A program made the translations under genes and the position numbers. Below, one piece after another: positions 1 to 7,987 of a stretch of 64,000 nt of DNA (within the stretch, counting starts at the first letter, position 1; each line of letters begins with the position of its first letter). Below the pieces are notes generated by a model. The model searched no databases. It was not told the origin of the DNA and worked only from the letters and a program-made list of their open reading frames with translations. The stretch is from Frederiksenia canicola. GTDB lineage: Bacteria > Pseudomonadota > Gammaproteobacteria > Enterobacterales > Pasteurellaceae. The DNA is taken from contig NZ_CP015029.1 in assembly GCF_011455495.1 (NCBI RefSeq), positions 1,302,740-1,366,739 of the forward strand, written 5' to 3'.

Positions 1-655
1 TACGTGCAATTTCATACATCCCTTTCATATTCGCCAGTGACACCGGCTGCCCACCAGCAGAGTTACAAGTAATAGTACAAACGATATAAGGCACATTATT
101 GGCACCGACTTCTTGAATACCCTGTTCGAGTTTTTCTAAATCAAAATTGCCTTTGAAATCGGCATTAACGCCTGTGTCAAAAGCTTCTTTGGTATAAACG
201 TTACGAACCGTAGCCCCATTAATTTGGCTATGACCTTGAGTTGTATCGAAGAAATAGTTGGAAAAAACGACCATTTTATTCCGATCAAGCCCTTTTTCCT
301 GTTCGCGTTTGCGGATTAGGACAGGAATATAAATTTGTTCAGCTCCACGGCCTTGGTGAGTCGGAATAGTGTATTCGTAGCCAAAGATCTCTTTTACCGC
401 ATTGGCAAGAGCGTAGTAACTGCGGCTGCCGCTATAGGCTTCATCTCCACGTAACATTGCGGCTTGCATTTCTTGTGTGACTGCACCTGTGCCACTATCA
501 GTGAGAAGATCGATAAAAATATCTTCACTGTCTAATAAAAATGGATTCATACCGGCTTTAAGAATAGCGTGATCACGATACTCACGTGTTGTGCGTTTTA
601 CTGGCTCAATGACACGAATACGGAAAGGCTCTGGTAAATGTTTAAAATTTTCCAT
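1..655 (-). CDS. tnaA: Tryptophanase, N-terminal part (cut by window edge)
   Basis: Tryptophanase is a cytoplasmic PLP enzyme that splits L-tryptophan into indole, pyruvate and ammonia. The 218 visible residues start [20 protein letters not shown] and contain the conserved N-terminal blocks [34 protein letters not shown] and [13 protein letters not shown]. The last block belongs to the part of the fold that precedes the PLP lysine, which lies outside the window. The start is set by an AAGGA ribosome site 8 bases upstream of the ATG. A TnaC leader peptide and a CRP site lie upstream, as in the E. coli tna operon. It implies an indole-positive organism. Very sure of the family. Confidence 0.96.
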   Translation of the reverse strand, partial: MENFKHLPEPFRIRVIEPVKRTTREYRDHAILKAGMNPFLLDSEDIFIDLLTDSGTGAVTQEMQAAMLRGDEAYSGSRSYYALANAVKEIFGYEYTIPTHQGRGAEQIYIPVLIRKREQEKGLDRNKMVVFSNYFFDTTQGHSQINGATVRNVYTKEAFDTGVNADFKGNFDLEKLEQGIQEVGANNVPYIVCTITCNSAGGQPVSLANMKGMYEIAR

Positions 656-684
656 TGTAACGTCCTTAATGAATAGAGAATGGG

Positions 685-709
685 ACAAAATAAAATGAAT
701 TTATTTTGT
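685..709 (-). other. AT-rich hairpin between tnaC and tnaA
   Basis: ACAAAATAAA and TTTATTTTGT form perfect 10-base arms around a 5-base loop. It lies in the tnaC-tnaA spacer, where Rho-dependent termination would occur in the E. coli system. It could be a pause hairpin or chance in AT-rich DNA. Confidence 0.3.
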
Positions 710-745
710 AGAATCAAATGATTGGGAAACAAACAAAGAAAACGA

Positions 746-823
746 TCAAATTATGGGAAAGAAAAAAGAGAGCTTGGGATCAACGATGATCCAGATTTGG
801 TTAGGGGATAGTATTTGTGTCAT
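746..823 (-). CDS. tnaC: TnaC tryptophanase leader peptide
   Basis: This is a 25-codon reading frame ending in TGA, 90 bases upstream of tnaA, with an AAAGGA ribosome site. Its residues W11, D15 and P23 have the spacing W-x3-D-x7-P. From memory, that is the spacing of Trp12, Asp16 and Pro24 of E. coli TnaC, the residues needed for tryptophan-induced ribosome stalling. Here the proline is followed by two isoleucines before the stop, as I recall two lysines following it in Proteus TnaC; the tract FFFP is also like the Proteus peptide. The role is tryptophan-dependent relief of Rho termination in the tna leader. The downstream spacer is G-poor on the transcribed strand, as expected for a Rho-loading region. 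Confidence 0.85.
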   Translation of the reverse strand: MTQILSPNQIWIIVDPKLSFFFPII

Positions 824-866
824 AAACGTATCCTTTTCAGTGATAATAGGATTTATGGCATCAAGA

Positions 867-888
867 CATTGATGATATCTCATCAATG
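867..888. promoter_or_regulatory. 22-base palindrome in the tna leader
   Basis: The arms CATTGATGA and TCATCAATG flank the centre TATC, all bases paired. It lies between the CRP site and the tnaC start, about where the tna transcript should begin. It may be an operator for an unidentified repressor or a leader hairpin. I do not recognise it as a known site. Confidence 0.45.
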
Positions 889-943
889 CTGTCAATAAAT
901 CTAACGTTTTGGTTAAATTTTGTCATGTTTTTTGTTTAAAATT

Positions 944-959
944 TGTGATGTAGCTCACA
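944..959. promoter_or_regulatory. CRP-cAMP binding site
   Basis: TGTGATGTAGCTCACA matches the CRP consensus TGTGA-N6-TCACA in both half-sites. It is centred between the divergent tnaCA operon (minus) and ynbA (plus). Tryptophanase operons are classically CRP-dependent, so it most likely activates tnaCA. It is also about 80 bases upstream of the ynbA start and could act on that cluster as well. Confidence 0.85.
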
Positions 960-1032
960 AAATAATCAATGCTTGCTTTTTCACAAGAGTTAGATTTTAA
1001 TGGCAAGACGTTTTACCCAGCGTGGGGGCTCT

Positions 1033-1626
1033 ATGAGTATTTATTCTTTAAAACCCGCATTTCAAAATTTGTTACGTCCGATAGTGCAACGCTTGTATGA
1101 TAAAGGCGTAACAGCGAATCAAGTCACCGTTTTGGCTTGTCTTATTTCTGTCTTTGTTGGGGTATTACTTTGTTGTTTTTCAACGCATTCAGCCCTTTTT
1201 CTATTATTGCCTTTATGGCTTTTCTTACGAATGGCACTAAACGCCATAGATGGAATGCTTGCCCGAGAGTTTCATCAACAATCTCAATTAGGTGGCTATC
1301 TTAACGAGCTGACTGATGTGATTTCAGATTCCTTTCTCTATTTACCTTTTGCTTTAATCGTACCATTTCACTTTTGGCAAATCGGATTATTTATTTGGCT
1401 TGCTTTATTAACAGAAATGTGTGGCATTTTAGGGCAAGTACATGGCAACAGTCGGCGATATGATGGACCATTAGGTAAGAGCGACCGAGCCTTTTTGATC
1501 GGTGCTTTAGGTCTTTGGTACGCCATTGCAGGGACTTTCCCTCCCCTATTTGTTTGGCTGATGTGGGGGGCTTGTATCATGCTAATTGTGACTTGCTATA
1601 AACGAGTGAGAAACGGATTAATTTAG
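1033..1626 (+). CDS. ynbA: YnbA-like CDP-alcohol phosphatidyltransferase family protein
   Basis: This 197-residue integral membrane protein of the CDP-alcohol phosphatidyltransferase superfamily should join a CDP-lipid to an alcohol acceptor. The family motif runs from residue 70 to 95: N70-x2-D73-G74-x2-A77-R78-x8-G87-x3-N91-x3-D95. The canonical motif has Asp at positions 70 and 91; here both are Asn. E. coli YnbA, as I remember it, also has Asn at both. The start at 1033 is chosen because MSIYSLKP aligns with the remembered YnbA N terminus and has a G-rich ribosome site; an ATG at 1000 would add 11 residues. It lies 11 bases before ynbC and opens the lipid-like cluster. The acceptor alcohol is unknown. 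Confidence 0.85.
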   Translation: MSIYSLKPAFQNLLRPIVQRLYDKGVTANQVTVLACLISVFVGVLLCCFSTHSALFLLLPLWLFLRMALNAIDGMLAREFHQQSQLGGYLNELTDVISDSFLYLPFALIVPFHFWQIGLFIWLALLTEMCGILGQVHGNSRRYDGPLGKSDRAFLIGALGLWYAIAGTFPPLFVWLMWGACIMLIVTCYKRVRNGLI

Positions 1627-1637
1627 AGGAATAGAAT

Positions 1638-3383
1638 ATGCAACAAGAACAACAAAACTATTTTACAACGAGTGATGGCACACAACTGTTTTATCGTTAT
1701 CGTCCAGCATTGCAAGGACAAAATGATAAAGCGATTGTGTTATTTCATCGAGGACACGAACATTCTGGACGAATGATGTTTCTGGCTGATGAGCTAGGAT
1801 TAGACGACTTTGCCTATTTTGCTTGGGATGCGCGCGGACACGGACATAGCCCTGGGGAACGAGGTGATAGCCCAAGTTTGGGCACTTCGGTGGCAGATAT
1901 TCAAGATTTTATGCAGCATATTGAGCAAACCTACCAAATCAAACTTGAAAATATCGCAGTGATCGCACAGAGCGTTGGTGCAGTGTTAGTTTCTACTTGG
2001 CTACATGATTATGCCCCTAAAATTCGTTGTGCCATTTTGGCATCACCTGCCTTTAAAGTGAAACTCTATGTGCCTTTTGCTCGTGAAGGATTACGTTTGA
2101 TGTATAAATGGAAAGGCAACTTCTTTGTGAATAGCTATGTTAAAGCACATTATCTTACTCACAATAAAGCACGCCAAGAGAGTTACAATAACGATCCATT
2201 AATTGCTCGAGCAATTTCCGTGCGAATTTTACTAGGGCTATATGATGCGTCTGAACGAGTCGTTGCAGATGCTCAAGCGATTACCACACCCATTCAGCTT
2301 TTGATTTCAGGAAGTGACTGGGTTGTTCATCATCAACCGCAACACGAGTTCTATAACCGCTTAGGCAGTCATATAAAAGAACGCCATGTGCTTAAAGGGT
2401 TTTATCACGACACTTTAGGCGAAGAAAATCGAGAAATTGCCCTTAAAGCAGTGCGACGTTTTATTCAGGAACGTTTTGCAGAGCCATTGCAAGTGGTAGA
2501 TGTTTCACAGTCGCATATTTATAGTCCTAGTCGCACCGAGGCGGATCAATTAGCCACGCCATTATCCTTCTTTTCCGTAAAAGGCTTTTTCTGGGCAAGC
2601 TACCGTTGGCTGATGAAATTAGGTGCTCGTTGGAGTCAAGGCTTGAAGCTGGGACAAGAAACGGGTTTCGACTCTGGGAGTACGCTGGATTATGTTTATC
2701 AAAATCAGCCACAAGGAACAAATAAGTTTGGTGAATTGGTTGATAAAAATTACCTCAATGCTATTGGTTGGCGGGGAATTCGTCAGCGTAAAGTGAATAT
2801 TGGTAAAGCGATTCAACTGGCGTTTGCTAAATTACGTGCAGCGGATCAACCGATTCATGTTTTAGATATTGCGTCTGGGCATGGTCGTTATGTTTTAGAT
2901 GCACTCACCACAGATAATTTACCTCATTCAATCCGTTTAAGGGATTACAGCCCGATTAATGTTGAAGCTGGGCGTAAATTGATCTTTGAACGAAATCTGC
3001 AAGATATTGCGATGTTTGAGCAAGTGAATGCGTTTGATCGAGCCAATTATCAAGATCTTGAGCCTGCACCAACCTTAGGCATTGTCTCGGGACTACATGA
3101 ACTCTTTGCTGACAATGAGTTAATTTTAAATTCGCTGTACGGCTTTGGCGATGCGATTCAACAAGGTGGCTATTTGATTTATACAGGGCAGCCTTGGCAT
3201 CCACAGTTAGAGATGATTGCTCGTTGCTTAACCAGCCATAAAGAAGGAAGCCCAGATTGGATAATGCGTCGTCGATCACAACAAGAAATGGATCAACTCG
3301 TTGAAAAAGCAGGCTTTGAAAAAATCCATCAATGGATTGATGAAGACGGTATTTTTACTGTTAGCCTTGCACGAAAACGTTGA
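1638..3383 (+). CDS. ynbC: YnbC-like alpha/beta hydrolase fused to SAM methyltransferase
   Basis: This is a 581-residue two-domain protein. The N-terminal half (about 20-280) is an alpha/beta hydrolase of the lysophospholipase type, with FHRGHEHSGR, WDARGHGHS, and AQSVGAV around the expected nucleophile elbow serine. The C-terminal half (about 370-580) has a class I methyltransferase glycine loop, VLDIASGHGRYVLDAL, followed by an acidic strand end. E. coli YnbC has the same architecture and length as I remember it. No signal peptide is seen, so it is cytoplasmic, possibly membrane-associated. It sits tightly behind ynbA and is followed by an inverted uptake-sequence pair that could end the transcript. 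The substrates are unknown; acting on the lipid made by YnbA is an inference. Confidence 0.85.
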   Translation: MQQEQQNYFTTSDGTQLFYRYRPALQGQNDKAIVLFHRGHEHSGRMMFLADELGLDDFAYFAWDARGHGHSPGERGDSPSLGTSVADIQDFMQHIEQTYQIKLENIAVIAQSVGAVLVSTWLHDYAPKIRCAILASPAFKVKLYVPFAREGLRLMYKWKGNFFVNSYVKAHYLTHNKARQESYNNDPLIARAISVRILLGLYDASERVVADAQAITTPIQLLISGSDWVVHHQPQHEFYNRLGSHIKERHVLKGFYHDTLGEENREIALKAVRRFIQERFAEPLQVVDVSQSHIYSPSRTEADQLATPLSFFSVKGFFWASYRWLMKLGARWSQGLKLGQETGFDSGSTLDYVYQNQPQGTNKFGELVDKNYLNAIGWRGIRQRKVNIGKAIQLAFAKLRAADQPIHVLDIASGHGRYVLDALTTDNLPHSIRLRDYSPINVEAGRKLIFERNLQDIAMFEQVNAFDRANYQDLEPAPTLGIVSGLHELFADNELILNSLYGFGDAIQQGGYLIYTGQPWHPQLEMIARCLTSHKEGSPDWIMRRRSQQEMDQLVEKAGFEKIHQWIDEDGIFTVSLARKR

Positions 3384-3385
3384 TG

Positions 3386-3443
3386 ACAAGCGGTCAGTTC
3401 CGAGAAAAAAATTGCAAAATTTTGGGCAGAAGTGACCGCTTGT
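3386..3443. terminator. Inverted uptake-signal pair, possible terminator
   Basis: ACAAGCGGTCAGTTC and GAAGTGACCGCTTGT form 15-base arms with one mismatch. They are two uptake signals in opposite orientation just after ynbC, able to form a strong RNA hairpin. It may separate ynbAC from the downstream genes. Confidence 0.6.
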
Positions 3444-3467
3444 TGCTTAAGAATTTAGGAAAAATCA

Positions 3468-5621
3468 ATGCGAAAATACATCTATTTTTTGAGTTTATTT
3501 GGGCTATGGAATAATACTTTAGCACAAGAAATTAATGTAAATTCAGTGCCTTATTCTTTTGTGGATATGCCAATTTTACAACAGCATTTGTTAGGGTTAT
3601 CTAATAGTAAAGATGGCGAATATATTCGAATAGAACGAAATTTAGCACAGCTTATCCAAATTGATATTGATAAGCTCAATGCATTATTAGCAGAGCCAGT
3701 CTTTACTATTTCAGAGCATGATAGTGTTTTCCAAGAGGTAAAAGGAAAATTTCTTTCAGAACAAAGTTTCAGCACATTATTTGATAATCTCTCACTGAGA
3801 AATGATGTGCAATATCCATACCAATTTCTTCGATTAGACTATAGTAATCAAGAGATTGGCTTATTGTTTTATCTCTATTTTTCGGATTTTTTTCGTCAGA
3901 ATCCACAATATCGTATTCAGTTGAAGCCTAAAATGATTGAGCTAGTAACAGGTAAAAAAGTAACTGAGCCTGATTTTTTTTCAAAACAGAATATAGAAAA
4001 TAAGCAGGATAATATTGATTCCGATGTATTTCCTATTTTAAAAAGTCAAGTTGAAAAAAGTGAACTGCCACTTTTTGTGTTTGATTTAAAGGAGAGAATT
4101 AAGAATCTCCAGCTATTGATTGAATATCCGACTTTTAAGAAGAATGAATATAAAATTGAAAATCGTCTTGGCGAACATGCTATTAATGGTAATAAAATAA
4201 ATGTTGTTGAAGTTAAAGATGATTTTTTGATACTGGAATTGCCTGCTGAATTAGCTAATCATATACTGGTAAAAGAAAGTCACCGAGATAGTTATTTAAC
4301 TCGCTCGGAAACACAAGTAAAACTCAATGAGAGAGATAGAAAAAATGTTCAAGAATGGCTGAATTTACTTAAGCAAGCTCATATTCAAGTTAAGCAAGGA
4401 AAACTCGCTAGAGAAAGTGAACTTCAGGATTATTTAAATACGCATAAGCCAAAAAAAGCATTAAGTTTAGAACAGAGTCGTATACAAATTGCTTATTATT
4501 ATGAACATAAACCTGCCGAAATAATTTTGCAGATCACTGAATTAGATTCGCTAAAAACGATTGAAAAAGACATCGCTTTAGTAAGAGAAGATCTAGCGAG
4601 CGGATATTTTGTAGCTGGGGTAGTTAATTCTGAAAAAACAGGTGTGATGAATAATCAAGGGAATTGGTTGGTAAATCCAGATTATTTTCGTCTAAGAATG
4701 ATTAATCCATACTATTTTGCAGATGAATATCATCAGTATCATTTTAATCCAGAAGATAATGCTTTATCCAAAGTTAATTATAATTTGAATGATGCAACCA
4801 TTTATATGGATAACTGGGTTAAAGTAGAATTTGACTCTTCTTATATTCTTAATTTGGCTAATATTAAAACAGGTCAGTTAGCATTCAATAGAAACTATGA
4901 GTATCTTGACTTTATTGGAAAGGATTTTTTGATTGCTAAAGAGGCAGATACCCAGAAATTTGGAGTATTCCGATCAGACTTATCAATGCTTCTCCCTTTT
5001 GAATTCTCCCATATAAATTATGAGGCGGGATTCTTTTACACCAATAAAAGAGATAGAAAAGGAGAGACAATTTCAGATGTATATAATGCACAAGGAAAAA
5101 ATATTACCAACGGCAAATATCAAGAGATACATAAATTTAATGATGGTTTGCTATTAGTGAGAAGAATGGTTGATAAAAAGGATAAAAAAACAGGCGCAAG
5201 TGAATATGAGTCCTATCATTATGTGATAGATGAAATGGGTAAAGAAGTACTTAATTTAACTAAATTACATCTTTTATCTACGGCAGAAAGATTCAGTGTG
5301 GGATTATTAGCAGTCCAAGATGGGAAAACAGAAAAATATGGATTTATTGATCGCCAAGGTAAATGGGTGATTTCTCCACGGTATCATTATGCAACGCCAT
5401 TTTTTATGGGATCAAAATATGCATTAGTAGAATTAAATGATCCCATTTGTAATAAGAATAATACGGCATCTTTTGCGTTGATCGATACTAAGGGAAAAAT
5501 CAAAAAGTGTTTTTCTGACGTGACAGATTGGAATTGGCGATCGGAAGATCACGAGTTTATTTATTCAAACGGAATATGGTATGACGATTTTGGTCGCCCA
5601 ACGAGAACTGAGAAAGAATAA
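3468..5621 (+). CDS. Exported WG-repeat protein of unknown function
   Basis: This 717-residue protein begins with a Sec-type signal peptide (MRKYIYFLSLFGLWNNTLAQ, cleavage probably after the Ala). Residues from about 385 on hold WG-like repeats such as TGVMNNQGNWLVNPDYF, KFGVFRSDLSMLLPFEF and KYGFIDRQGKWVISPRY, which form beta repeats of unknown ligand. The first half (20-380) resembles nothing I know and is charged and helical. The gene is visibly more AT-rich than its neighbours, with many ATA and AGA codons, suggesting transfer. Its stop TAA shares a base with the ATG of ynbD, so the two are translationally coupled and it belongs to the same operon. E. coli ynbABCD has no such gene as far as I recall. 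Confidence 0.7.
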   Translation: MRKYIYFLSLFGLWNNTLAQEINVNSVPYSFVDMPILQQHLLGLSNSKDGEYIRIERNLAQLIQIDIDKLNALLAEPVFTISEHDSVFQEVKGKFLSEQSFSTLFDNLSLRNDVQYPYQFLRLDYSNQEIGLLFYLYFSDFFRQNPQYRIQLKPKMIELVTGKKVTEPDFFSKQNIENKQDNIDSDVFPILKSQVEKSELPLFVFDLKERIKNLQLLIEYPTFKKNEYKIENRLGEHAINGNKINVVEVKDDFLILELPAELANHILVKESHRDSYLTRSETQVKLNERDRKNVQEWLNLLKQAHIQVKQGKLARESELQDYLNTHKPKKALSLEQSRIQIAYYYEHKPAEIILQITELDSLKTIEKDIALVREDLASGYFVAGVVNSEKTGVMNNQGNWLVNPDYFRLRMINPYYFADEYHQYHFNPEDNALSKVNYNLNDATIYMDNWVKVEFDSSYILNLANIKTGQLAFNRNYEYLDFIGKDFLIAKEADTQKFGVFRSDLSMLLPFEFSHINYEAGFFYTNKRDRKGETISDVYNAQGKNITNGKYQEIHKFNDGLLLVRRMVDKKDKKTGASEYESYHYVIDEMGKEVLNLTKLHLLSTAERFSVGLLAVQDGKTEKYGFIDRQGKWVISPRYHYATPFFMGSKYALVELNDPICNKNNTASFALIDTKGKIKKCFSDVTDWNWRSEDHEFIYSNGIWYDDFGRPTRTEKE

Positions 5622-6916
5622 TGCGTAAATTTTTAACCAGAACGTGGTATTTAGCTTTAGTTGGTGTATTTTTTTATTCCACCTATGGTTTTTCTAATTG
5701 GTTTACTGCTCAGCAAGAAAATGTGCCTGAAATTATTTTTAGTTGGGAATATCAAATCCCATTTCTTGCTTGGACAATTATTCCGTATTGGTCGTTAAAT
5801 CTTTTATATGCCCTTGCATTTTATTTGTGTCGAACCAGTCAAGAATTACATCGCTATATTTTACAGTTAATCCTTGCACAGTGTCTCGCGGTTATTGGCT
5901 TTTTATGTTTTCCATTACAATTTAGTTGGGAAAAACCAGTCACAGAAGGCGTATTAGGTCAGCTTTTTTCTTCTCTTGCAGCATTTGATCAGCCGTATAA
6001 TCAAGCTCCGTCACTTCATATTATTTTAACCATCGTTGTTGGGGCATTTTATTGGCGTTATTTATCTAAAAAATGGCATTTGCCATTATTGATTTGGCTA
6101 AGTTTGATTGCAGTTTCTATTTTAACCACCTATCAGCATCATTTTATTGATTTACCAACAGGGGCATTAATTGGTTATTTGATTATATGGGCATTTCCTT
6201 ATGAGAGCACCACCCCATTAAACGTAGAGAAAAAAGAAAGTAATCAAAAAAGACGTAAATTAGCAAGTTATTATTTCCTTGCTGGATTCATTATTGCACT
6301 GTTTGCATTTTTGAATGGTACTTGGCTATGGGTTTTATGGATTTCAGTTGCGTTATGGTTAGTCGCCTTTGCCTATCAGTATTCAGGGGTTAAGGTTTTT
6401 CAGAAAAATCAATATGGAAAATTATCTGTTCCTGCTTTTTTATTATTATTGCCTTATTTAATTGGGGTGAGAATCAATATAGGAATATGGCTGTTTGGAA
6501 AACAGAAAGCCGTGGCAGTGACAGAGAATCTTTTTATCGGCAGTATTACGGAAACAAAAAAATTCCCTGTTGTTGTGGATCTATGTGCCGAATATCCGAG
6601 TGTTAATGTCAAAAAATATTGTGCTATTCCCATGTTAGATTTGGTCGCACCGCCCGTACCAGACTTAGTGAACGCGGCCGTTTGCATTCAGCAAAGTCTT
6701 CAACAAGGTGAAAATGTGTTGGTTTGTTGTGCATTGGGATATGGTAGAAGTGCCGCTGCCATTTTGGTTTGGTTGGTGATATTTGGCGAGTGTAAAACAC
6801 TTGAACAAGCCATTGAGCGACTTCGGTTGGCCCGTCCTGAAATGGTACTGCCAGAGGAGAGTCGTTTATCCATATTATCAGCCATTGAGGATTTGCAAAA
6901 AACGTCTCGGAACTAA
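5621..6916 (+). CDS. ynbD: YnbD-like PAP2 and dual-specificity phosphatase fusion
   Basis: This is a 431-residue membrane protein with two phosphatase domains. The N-terminal part (about 1-200) has several membrane segments and PAP2-like motifs: APSLHI near residue 130 and YQHHFIDLPTG near 175, which hold the catalytic-type His and Asp. After more membrane helices, the C terminus has a dual-specificity phosphatase loop, C370-A-L-G-Y-G-R376, the CX5R signature, preceded by another Cys. E. coli YnbD has this arrangement. By analogy with PAP2 and PTPMT1-type enzymes it may dephosphorylate a lipid phosphate such as the product of YnbA; that is inference. It is coupled to the WG-repeat gene upstream. 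Confidence 0.82.
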   Translation: MRKFLTRTWYLALVGVFFYSTYGFSNWFTAQQENVPEIIFSWEYQIPFLAWTIIPYWSLNLLYALAFYLCRTSQELHRYILQLILAQCLAVIGFLCFPLQFSWEKPVTEGVLGQLFSSLAAFDQPYNQAPSLHIILTIVVGAFYWRYLSKKWHLPLLIWLSLIAVSILTTYQHHFIDLPTGALIGYLIIWAFPYESTTPLNVEKKESNQKRRKLASYYFLAGFIIALFAFLNGTWLWVLWISVALWLVAFAYQYSGVKVFQKNQYGKLSVPAFLLLLPYLIGVRINIGIWLFGKQKAVAVTENLFIGSITETKKFPVVVDLCAEYPSVNVKKYCAIPMLDLVAPPVPDLVNAAVCIQQSLQQGENVLVCCALGYGRSAAAILVWLVIFGECKTLEQAIERLRLARPEMVLPEESRLSILSAIEDLQKTSRN

Positions 6917-6947
6917 CCGCTTGTTAAGCCAAGCTAAGGAGAAAATA

Positions 6948-7313
6948 ATGGACAAAAATGCCTTAATTACTAGCCATCTTTTAGCAACCAGCCGCTATAT
7001 TGCCGTTGCGAATGTTGTCATCTTTTGTCTTTCTGCATATCTCGGTGGAGGACTGTTTTCCATTCAAGTGATGCTGTTTGCGTTGTTGCTTTATTGGCAT
7101 GTTCGGATCTACTTTGATCAAAAGCTCTTTGTAGGATTAGCAAGACAGCAATTTTCCACTGAAGATCTTGACTCAGCACTCTCAATATTGGATTTGCAAA
7201 AAAATAGTGGGAACAGACCGCTTGTATTGCGAGTTCAAGGTGCTGCTAAGTTATGGCGATACCTTGTTTACACCACACAAGTGCAATTATTACTCTTTTT
7301 TATCCAATCTTAA
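6948..7313 (+). CDS. Small membrane protein in the ynb-type cluster
   Basis: The 121-residue protein has two hydrophobic segments near the N terminus (about 17-55) and one near the C terminus (about 103-120), with a polar stretch between. The start MDKNALITSH follows a good AAGGAG ribosome site. I do not recognise the family. It sits between ynbD and the acyltransferase gene with short gaps on both sides, so it is probably co-transcribed and may be a membrane subunit or accessory factor. A shorter uptake-signal-like ACCGCTTGT lies in its coding sequence near 7218. Confidence 0.65.
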   Translation: MDKNALITSHLLATSRYIAVANVVIFCLSAYLGGGLFSIQVMLFALLLYWHVRIYFDQKLFVGLARQQFSTEDLDSALSILDLQKNSGNRPLVLRVQGAAKLWRYLVYTTQVQLLLFFIQS

Positions 7314-7324
7314 GGAGAGGCTCG

Positions 7325-7987
7325 ATGAAAAAGATGATCAAGAAAACCTTAGCTTGGCTTACCAACCATCTGCTTTGTCGGCTGGTCTCATTTCTGACTG
7401 GGCTGAGAACTAAGCCCGTTCAAGAAATGACCTTTGAGCCTGAACGTAAGGTTTACTATGCCAACCACACGAGCCATGGTGATTTCATTTTGGTTTGGAA
7501 TTCACTGCCAGACAGATGGCGGTTACGAACTCGCCCTGTGGCGGCATCGGAATATTGGCTGGGTGGACGTTGTCGAAAGTTTATTGTTGAGAATGTATTT
7601 AATGCGTTGCTCATTCCACGTCATAGTGAGCATCCCGAAGAAATTACCGATCAACTCAGCCAAGCTTTGAAAGCACATTCGCTGATTATTTTTCCAGAAG
7701 GAACAAGAAATACCGATGAAGAAATCCCCCTTCAGCCTTTTAAAACGGGGATTTATCATTTAGCGAAAGCGAATCCAGATATTCAATTTGTACCTATGTG
7801 GATCAATAATATCAATCGTGTATTGCCCAAAGGGAAACTGTTGCCTGTGCCTTTATTATGCGATGTGCGTATGGGTGAACCGTTTCAACTTGAAGTGGGG
7901 GAAGAAAAGCAAGCTTTTTTAGAACGCTCGCATCGCTTGCTTTTAGAGCTTGCCCCTAGCGGCACGTTGAAGGAGAAAACGTTATGA
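7325..7987 (+). CDS. PlsC-like 1-acylglycerol-3-phosphate acyltransferase
   Basis: The 220-residue protein has the glycerolipid acyltransferase motifs H48-x4-D53 (in NHTSHGDF) and FPEGTR at about 123-128. This is the catalytic and phosphate-binding pair of the PlsC/LPLAT family, which acylates lysophosphatidate or related lysolipids at the inner membrane. The start at 7325 is chosen for its GGAGAGG ribosome site. The gene overlaps ynbB by four bases (ATGA), so acyl transfer and CDP activation are translationally coupled. It is distinct from the housekeeping plsC, which is not in this window. The exact acyl acceptor is unknown. Confidence 0.85.
   Translation: MKKMIKKTLAWLTNHLLCRLVSFLTGLRTKPVQEMTFEPERKVYYANHTSHGDFILVWNSLPDRWRLRTRPVAASEYWLGGRCRKFIVENVFNALLIPRHSEHPEEITDQLSQALKAHSLIIFPEGTRNTDEEIPLQPFKTGIYHLAKANPDIQFVPMWINNINRVLPKGKLLPVPLLCDVRMGEPFQLEVGEEKQAFLERSHRLLLELAPSGTLKEKTL

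Noticed and set aside
1000-1032. Upstream ATG of ynbA
   Set aside because: The extra 11 residues are polar and basic, the ribosome site is poorer, and the remembered E. coli N terminus matches the later start.
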